Shown here one piece after another: positions 59,349 through 64,000 of a stretch of DNA of 64,000 nt. The notes under the pieces are model-generated. The model was not told the DNA's origin. It searched no databases and was given only the letters and a program-made list of their open reading frames with translations. This DNA is from Saccharothrix longispora (GTDB lineage: Bacteria > Actinomycetota > Actinomycetes > Mycobacteriales > Pseudonocardiaceae). How positions within the stretch are numbered: position 1 is the stretch's first letter; every line of letters starts with the position of its first letter. The translations under genes were made by a program, and so were the position numbers. The DNA lies in assembly GCF_030852425.1 (NCBI RefSeq), contig NZ_NSDM01000006.1:330806-394805 (forward strand), written 5' to 3'.

Positions 59349-62147
59349 TCACACGTAGCCGTTGAGCTTCAACGAGACCGCGCGGATCGAGCCGCGGTCG
59401 GCACCCGCCGTGTCCACCGCCTTGAACACCCACGTGCCGTCGACCGGGTCGGCGAGCAGGGAGTTCAACGGGGTGGTGGGCCGCCACGTCCCGGTGAACG
59501 GCGCGTTCGCGCTGGTCACCGACGAGAAGGCCCGCTCGGCGGAGTCGTCGAACACCACCTGGCACAGGTTCGACCCCGTGCCGCCGTTGCGCTGGAACAG
59601 CGTCGCGGTCTTGCCGGACGGCGAGGTCAGCGTGCCGACCAGGTCACCCGTGAACGTGTGGTCGATGCCCACGGTCGTGGAGCCGTCGGTGTTCGGCGTG
59701 CACGTCGCGCCGTCGACCGAGAACGCGATCTTCGCGCCACGCCCGACACCGCTGACCGGGATCTCCACCGACGCGCCGAGGGCGTCGTTGTCCGGGATGG
59801 CCACCACCGGGCCGCCGTAGGCGAACGTCTTCGTCTCGCGCGACGGCTCGCCCACGTTGAGCGTGAAGCTCGCCGAGGTCGGCGAGGTCGAACCCGCGTA
59901 CGTCACCCTGGCGTCCAGCTTGATCGCCGTGCCCACCGCCTGCGAGGCCGGGACGGTCACCTTGAACGTGTTCGTCACGGTCTGGCCGACCTCGACGTTG
60001 CCGTAGTGCTTCGACCGCGGCGCGATCGTCACGCCCGCCGTGGGCGTGGTCAGCACGAGGCTGGTCGACGCGGCCGTGCCGTCACCGACGTTGGTCACCG
60101 GCACGGTCACCGTGGAGGTGGTGCCCGGCTTCAGGTACTGGCTCCCGTCGGCGTCGTTCACCACGGACGGCTTCTGGGCCCTCGCCAGCGGCTGCGGCGA
60201 GGCGCCCGTGTAGGCCAGCGCCAGGTCGGCGCGGACGACACCGGCACCCGTGCGGTTGTCCACACCGGCTTCCACCAGGTCGATCGCGGTCGCGGTGAGC
60301 GCCTGGCGCACCTCGGCCGCCGCCAGCCCGGGGTTGCCGGACAGGATCAGGCCCGCGATGCCCGCGGCGTTCGGCGCCGCCGCCGACGTGCCGAAGAACG
60401 GGTCGAAGCCCGGCGCGGTGGTCGAGACGCCGTCCGCCGCGGTCAGGTCGGGCTTCTGCCGGACCTCCTCGGCCGGGCTGCCGTCGGGCGCGAAGAACAC
60501 GCGACGGGGACCGTCCGAGGTGAACCGCTCCGGCTTCTGCGTGCCGTCGAACGCGCCCGGGTACGGGCCGCGCGGGTTGGCCGGGTCGCCCGGCTCCAGG
60601 TCGAACGGCAGCGGGTCGGCCGCCGGGGCCGCCGCCACGCTGATCGCGCCCTTGGCCGCCGAGTGGCCGCGGGTCACACCGGGCGTCGCGAACTTCTTCA
60701 GCCCGTCCGACGAGTCCTTGAAGCGACCGCCGAGCGCGGACAGCGACAGGTACTTGTCCTCACCGCGGAACTTCACCACGGCCAGCCGCAGACCGGCCGC
60801 CGACGCGGGCGTGTTCAGCCGCTCGTACGGGTCCTGCGTGCCGTCCTGCACGCCCTGGCTGAACGCCACCACGTTGCCCTGCGAGTTCGCCAGGTACAGG
60901 TCGTAGTCGTTGAACGACGACGCCAGCGGGTCCGACCAGAACAGCGTCACCGGCACGTTGCCGGAGCTCTCCGACAGCGGGTTGAACACCTGCTTGGCGG
61001 ACGGGGCCGGGTTGAAGTCGTGCGCGGTGCCGGCGAACTTGCCCACGCCCACGCCCGAGTCGGTGAACTGGCCCTCCCAGTGGCCCGAGGTGCCGTCCGC
61101 GACGTTGCCCTCGTTGCCGGCGGAGGAGAAGAACAGCGCGCCGTCCGCGGCGACCGCGTCCACCGCGCGCGCGATGACGCCGTCCTGGAACGGGGACTCG
61201 TTGAAGTACAGCACGTCGTCGACGATCACGTCGCAGCCCAGCGTGAAGCGCAGGGCGCGGATGTTGTCGGCGAAGCTCGCGTCACCGTTGAACGCGGTGG
61301 CGAAGCCGAGGCTGGCGTTCGGCGCGATGTCGTGCAGGATCTCCAGCATCGCGGTGCCCTCGTCGCCGGAGCCCTCCTGGCCCGGCAGCACCTCGACGTT
61401 CGCCGGCAGCTCGCCCGCGGCCTGCGACAGGGCCAGCGTGTCGATGCCGTCGGACAAGGCGCACAGCTTCACACCCGTGCCGGTGACGCGGAACTCGTCA
61501 CGCGCCGTGTCCGCCGCGTGCGCCCGGTCACCCTCGCTGATGGTGGCGGCGATCCGCGGCGACGCCAGCGCCTCCCGGGTCTTGGTCTCGATGTCCTTGG
61601 CCTTGTCCTCCTTCGAGGGGGCCTTCGCGACCGACTTCGGGTCCTTCACGTGGAACGTCTTGGCCTCGACCGCGGCCTCGACCCGGCGGACGTCGCCGCG
61701 GGCGGAGATCCTGGTGAGGGAGTTGAGGGGCAACTGGGCCCGGACCGTCCTGCCCTCGGTCGACACCGACCGGATGCCGCCACCCGCGGAGCGGACGGCG
61801 GTGACGAGGTCATCGGTGACCTTCTCGGCCCTGATGTCCACCAGGACCTGGTTGCCGCTCTGGACCTTCACCCCAGTTTGAAGGGCCGGGAGCTTGGCGA
61901 GCGCGCCTGCACCGGCACGGCGGCGCTGCTCGACGACGAGCGCGCTGTCCACCTTGGACTCCGAGGCGGACAGGGACTTCTTGATGTCCTGCAGCGCGGC
62001 GATCTGCGCGGCCGTCCTGTCCTCGACACCCTTGGACGCCTTCGGCGGGTCGGCCGAGGCGGGCGACACGACGCCCAAGGTCAACAGGACGGCGGCGCCT
62101 GCCGCGATCAGGGCGTTTCTTCGAGACCGGCGTATTGGTGAGCGCAC
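59349..62147 (-). CDS. Secreted subtilase-fold (S8-like) protease with C-terminal P domain
   Basis: 932 residues from GTG 62147, with GGGGGAG 7 nt upstream. A signal peptide (about 1-32) and a propeptide-like coiled region lead to the catalytic domain (about 222-640). Asp233 is in LCALSDGIDTLA. The usual HGT motif is GSGDEGTAMLEI, placing Glu263 at the His position; the oxyanion Asn345 is in SSAGNEGN, and Ser588 is in FFGTSAAAPNAAG. Thus Asp-Glu-Ser resembles sedolisin chemistry. A CARDB/APHP-like beta domain (about 670-790) and a P/homoB domain (about 800-932, ending RAVSLKLNGYV) follow. A sibling group with DEGxAM at this site is known among bacterial S8 proteins. Confidence 0.88.
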   Translation of the reverse strand: MRSPIRRSRRNALIAAGAAVLLTLGVVSPASADPPKASKGVEDRTAAQIAALQDIKKSLSASESKVDSALVVEQRRRAGAGALAKLPALQTGVKVQSGNQVLVDIRAEKVTDDLVTAVRSAGGGIRSVSTEGRTVRAQLPLNSLTRISARGDVRRVEAAVEAKTFHVKDPKSVAKAPSKEDKAKDIETKTREALASPRIAATISEGDRAHAADTARDEFRVTGTGVKLCALSDGIDTLALSQAAGELPANVEVLPGQEGSGDEGTAMLEILHDIAPNASLGFATAFNGDASFADNIRALRFTLGCDVIVDDVLYFNESPFQDGVIARAVDAVAADGALFFSSAGNEGNVADGTSGHWEGQFTDSGVGVGKFAGTAHDFNPAPSAKQVFNPLSESSGNVPVTLFWSDPLASSFNDYDLYLANSQGNVVAFSQGVQDGTQDPYERLNTPASAAGLRLAVVKFRGEDKYLSLSALGGRFKDSSDGLKKFATPGVTRGHSAAKGAISVAAAPAADPLPFDLEPGDPANPRGPYPGAFDGTQKPERFTSDGPRRVFFAPDGSPAEEVRQKPDLTAADGVSTTAPGFDPFFGTSAAAPNAAGIAGLILSGNPGLAAAEVRQALTATAIDLVEAGVDNRTGAGVVRADLALAYTGASPQPLARAQKPSVVNDADGSQYLKPGTTSTVTVPVTNVGDGTAASTSLVLTTPTAGVTIAPRSKHYGNVEVGQTVTNTFKVTVPASQAVGTAIKLDARVTYAGSTSPTSASFTLNVGEPSRETKTFAYGGPVVAIPDNDALGASVEIPVSGVGRGAKIAFSVDGATCTPNTDGSTTVGIDHTFTGDLVGTLTSPSGKTATLFQRNGGTGSNLCQVVFDDSAERAFSSVTSANAPFTGTWRPTTPLNSLLADPVDGTWVFKAVDTAGADRGSIRAVSLKLNGYV

Positions 62148-62291
62148 AGGCGTCTCCCCCACTTGAGCGTGCCCCCGACGCACGCGGCCACCGATCGGAT
62201 GACTCCGATCGAGGGGTCAACGTATTGCGCACGGCCAAGTACCGTCTGCCACCGTTCGGCCTACTTCTCAGGTGGTAGGACCCATCACATT

Positions 62292-63863
62292 TCACAGTAC
62301 AAAAGCATCTGTCCACAGCTGACCGGTTCGTCCGGACAGTGCGTCGAGCAGCGCCGCCGCCTGGTTGTCGGTCAAGGAGGCGATGAAGTCGACCACCGCG
62401 CGCCCCCGGGCGAGTGCGCGCACCGCGTCCGGACCGGACGGAGCGTCACCGGTCGCGCCGACCAACGCCGACGGGTCCGTCCGGGCCAGGGCGGCGTACT
62501 CGTCACCCGCCAGCTCCACCAGGTCGTGCAACCGGCGCGGCAGACGGTTCGCCTCGTACCGGTCGGTCACCCACTGCTCCAGGGCCTCGACCAGCGCCGT
62601 GAGCAGCCGCGCCTGACCGCGCTGGTGCAGCGCCAGGTCGGGGCGGAGCAGCACGAACCGGCGGTGCACGAACTTCAGGACCTGCACCTCGTGCCACTGC
62701 GGCACCGCCAGGACCACGTGCCCGGACCGCGTCGTCGGCTCCTCCACCACTCCGACCGAGTCCACCAGCCGCCGCGTCCACCGCGCGGAGAACCCGGCCA
62801 CCGCCTGCTCGGCCTCCACGGACCCGTCGAACGGCACCGCGAGCAAACCGTCCACCAGCTCCGCCCGGACCTTCGACACCGCCCGCGCGAACACGCCGTC
62901 GTCCACCGCCCACGAGTCCTTCGCGTGCAGGCGGCGGCGCAACGCCTCCAGCGACCGGCCGGGACGGCGCTCCTGCACGGCCAGCTCCGCCGCACTCAGA
63001 CCGGCCAGCTCCACCGCCTGGTCGAGCCACGTGCCCAGCTCGGCCGCCACCGTCGCGTGCTGGAGCACGCCGACGCGGTAGAAGTCCTCCAGGTCGTGGA
63101 TCGCGTAGGCGATGTCGTCGGCGGTGTCCATCACCGACGCCTCGACCGTCTGCTGCCACGACTCCAACCGGCCCGAGTAGAACGCGCGCGACTGCCGCAC
63201 GTCCTCCAGTTCGGTCACGTACGCGGAGAACTTGGCCGAGCCCGTGCCCGGCGCGTCGGTCGGCACTGCGGCGCCCCGCGGCGGCTCGGGCAGGTCCTTC
63301 GGGTGCGGGCGCGGGTGCGAGAGGCGGGTCCACGGATACTTGAGCATCGCCGCGCGCACCGCCACCGTGAGGTCGAGCCCCACCGCGGCCGGGCCGCGCA
63401 CGTCCGTCGTCGTGACGATGCGGAACGACTGGGCGTTGCCCTCGAACCCGTCGGACAGCCCGAACCGGTGCCGGGCGAGGCGGTCCAGCACCTGCTCACC
63501 GAGGTGCCCGAACGGCGGGTGCCCCAGGTCGTGCGCCAACGACGCCGCCTCCACCACGTCCGGGTCGCACCCGCCGAGCTTGTCGAGGAGGTTCGTCACA
63601 TCCGGGCGCGCGTTCAGGCGTTCGGCGATGGCCCGTGCCGCCTGGGCCACCTTGAGGCTGTGCGTGAGCCGGTTGTGCACCAGCAGGCCCGAGCCGGTCG
63701 AGCTGACGACCTGCGTCACACCGCCCAGGCGCGCGAAGAACGGGGAACTCGCCACCCGGTCCCGGTCCACGCGGAACGGACTCGTCGCCAGATCGGCCTG
63801 GACGGCGGTGTCCCCACCGGAACGGCGTTGGGCACGGGGGTCGACGTGGTCGTGGTCGCGCAT
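62292..63863 (-). CDS. dgt: dGTPase-like HD-domain triphosphohydrolase
   Basis: 523 residues from ATG 63863; an upstream GTG 63881 lies in the 5S terminator tail and is less likely. The HD domain binds metal through NRLTHSLKVAQ, AHDLGHPPFGH (HD 111-112) and MDTADDIAYAIHDLEDF. It is longer than the short dGTPases (about 430) and resembles the larger dNTPase group. It hydrolyses dGTP or other dNTPs to nucleosides and triphosphate. It lies directly downstream of the rRNA operon end on the same strand. Confidence 0.9.
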   Translation of the reverse strand: MRDHDHVDPRAQRRSGGDTAVQADLATSPFRVDRDRVASSPFFARLGGVTQVVSSTGSGLLVHNRLTHSLKVAQAARAIAERLNARPDVTNLLDKLGGCDPDVVEAASLAHDLGHPPFGHLGEQVLDRLARHRFGLSDGFEGNAQSFRIVTTTDVRGPAAVGLDLTVAVRAAMLKYPWTRLSHPRPHPKDLPEPPRGAAVPTDAPGTGSAKFSAYVTELEDVRQSRAFYSGRLESWQQTVEASVMDTADDIAYAIHDLEDFYRVGVLQHATVAAELGTWLDQAVELAGLSAAELAVQERRPGRSLEALRRRLHAKDSWAVDDGVFARAVSKVRAELVDGLLAVPFDGSVEAEQAVAGFSARWTRRLVDSVGVVEEPTTRSGHVVLAVPQWHEVQVLKFVHRRFVLLRPDLALHQRGQARLLTALVEALEQWVTDRYEANRLPRRLHDLVELAGDEYAALARTDPSALVGATGDAPSGPDAVRALARGRAVVDFIASLTDNQAAALLDALSGRTGQLWTDAFVL

Positions 63864-63885
63864 GGGAGAAAAATAACGCACAAAG

Positions 63886-63921
63886 CCCCGAGGGGCGCTT
63901 CGACTGAAGCGCCCCTCGGGG
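63886..63921 (-). terminator. rRNA operon terminator
   Basis: 16-bp stem (63886-63901 and 63906-63921), CCCCGAGGGGCGCTTC and complement, 4-nt loop, immediately after the 5S 3' end on the minus strand. On that strand it is followed by CTTTGTGCGTTATTTTTC, a T-rich tail. Confidence 0.85.
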
Positions 63922-63928
63922 AAAGAAT

Positions 63929-64000
63929 GTTCGGCGGCGTCCTACTCTCCCACACCCTCACGAGTGCAGTACCATCGGCGCTGGAAGGCTTAACTACCGG
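63929..64000 (-). rRNA. rrf: 5S ribosomal RNA (3' part; 5' part beyond the window)
   Basis: The minus strand ends GGTACTGCACTCGTGAGGGT then GTGGGAGAGTAGGACGCCGC, the highly conserved 3' half of actinobacterial 5S rRNA. About 70 nt are inside the window; the remainder and presumably 23S and 16S lie beyond base 64000. Confidence 0.9.

Overview
The window is high-GC (roughly 70-75%) actinobacterial chromosome. GTG starts are frequent, many genes overlap by 4 bp (ATGA or GTGA), and the families present are actinobacterial: F420-dependent LLM oxidoreductases, a ShbA-type sigma factor, acVLRF1, an ANTAR regulator and SigE-family sigma factors. By gene style a Pseudonocardiaceae-type organism (Saccharothrix, Actinosynnema or Lentzea) is the best guess; this is an inference, not a taxonomic assignment.

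Layout. 0-7.4 kb: a 5'-truncated HAD phosphatase, an LLM oxidoreductase, a membrane Ser/Thr kinase, and a PucR regulator divergent from a GABA aminotransferase / aldehyde dehydrogenase pair. 7.5-16.6 kb: the most interesting region, a predicted NTP-dependent conflict or signalling island. It holds an EAD2-VMAP adaptor, a MoxR AAA+ ATPase and a 1444-residue fusion of a SAV_2336/vWA-like region with an NB-ARC-TPR protein of the FxSxx-COOH system. Convergent to these are an HExxH-type predicted peptide hydroxylase and a small FxsA-like RiPP precursor. 16.8-17.5 kb: a prokaryotic LSDAT (SLOG) protein divergent from the precursor. 17.5-21 kb: a methyltransferase, a broken methyltransferase, a DasR-box-controlled AA10 lytic polysaccharide monooxygenase, then a decayed second copy of the conflict island (VMAP 5' half facing an FxsA-like 5' half) and a possible structured RNA. 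21.1-22.8 kb: csbD-udgX with a SigB/SigF-type promoter, and an ANTAR regulator.

22.8-32.3 kb: alpha-glucan to trehalose genes (LacI regulator, malQ, unknown, treX, treY, treZ), several coupled by 4-bp overlaps. 32.4-34.4 kb: Bcp peroxiredoxin, TetR and a second LLM oxidoreductase. 34.5-51 kb is rich in envelope genes: M23 peptidase with MtrA-like repeats upstream, two paralogous bifunctional penicillin-binding proteins, DivIVA-like protein, GH25 muramidase, a third penicillin-binding transpeptidase and an ABC exporter. A PfkB kinase, ShbA, an alpha/beta hydrolase, a small LuxR-type protein, a MobA-like transferase and a SIS-domain protein are interspersed. 51-58 kb: enoyl-CoA hydratase, small HTH protein, ABC-F ATPase, SDR, a SigE-family sigma factor flanked by two Thr/Pro-rich membrane proteins, acVLRF1 and a methyltransferase-like protein. 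58-64 kb: HTH regulator, a secreted subtilase-fold protease with Glu at the usual His position, a dGTPase-like HD protein and the 3' part of a 5S rRNA gene (minus strand) with its terminator.

Family assignments come from reading the translated sequence and recalled family features. No database search was run.
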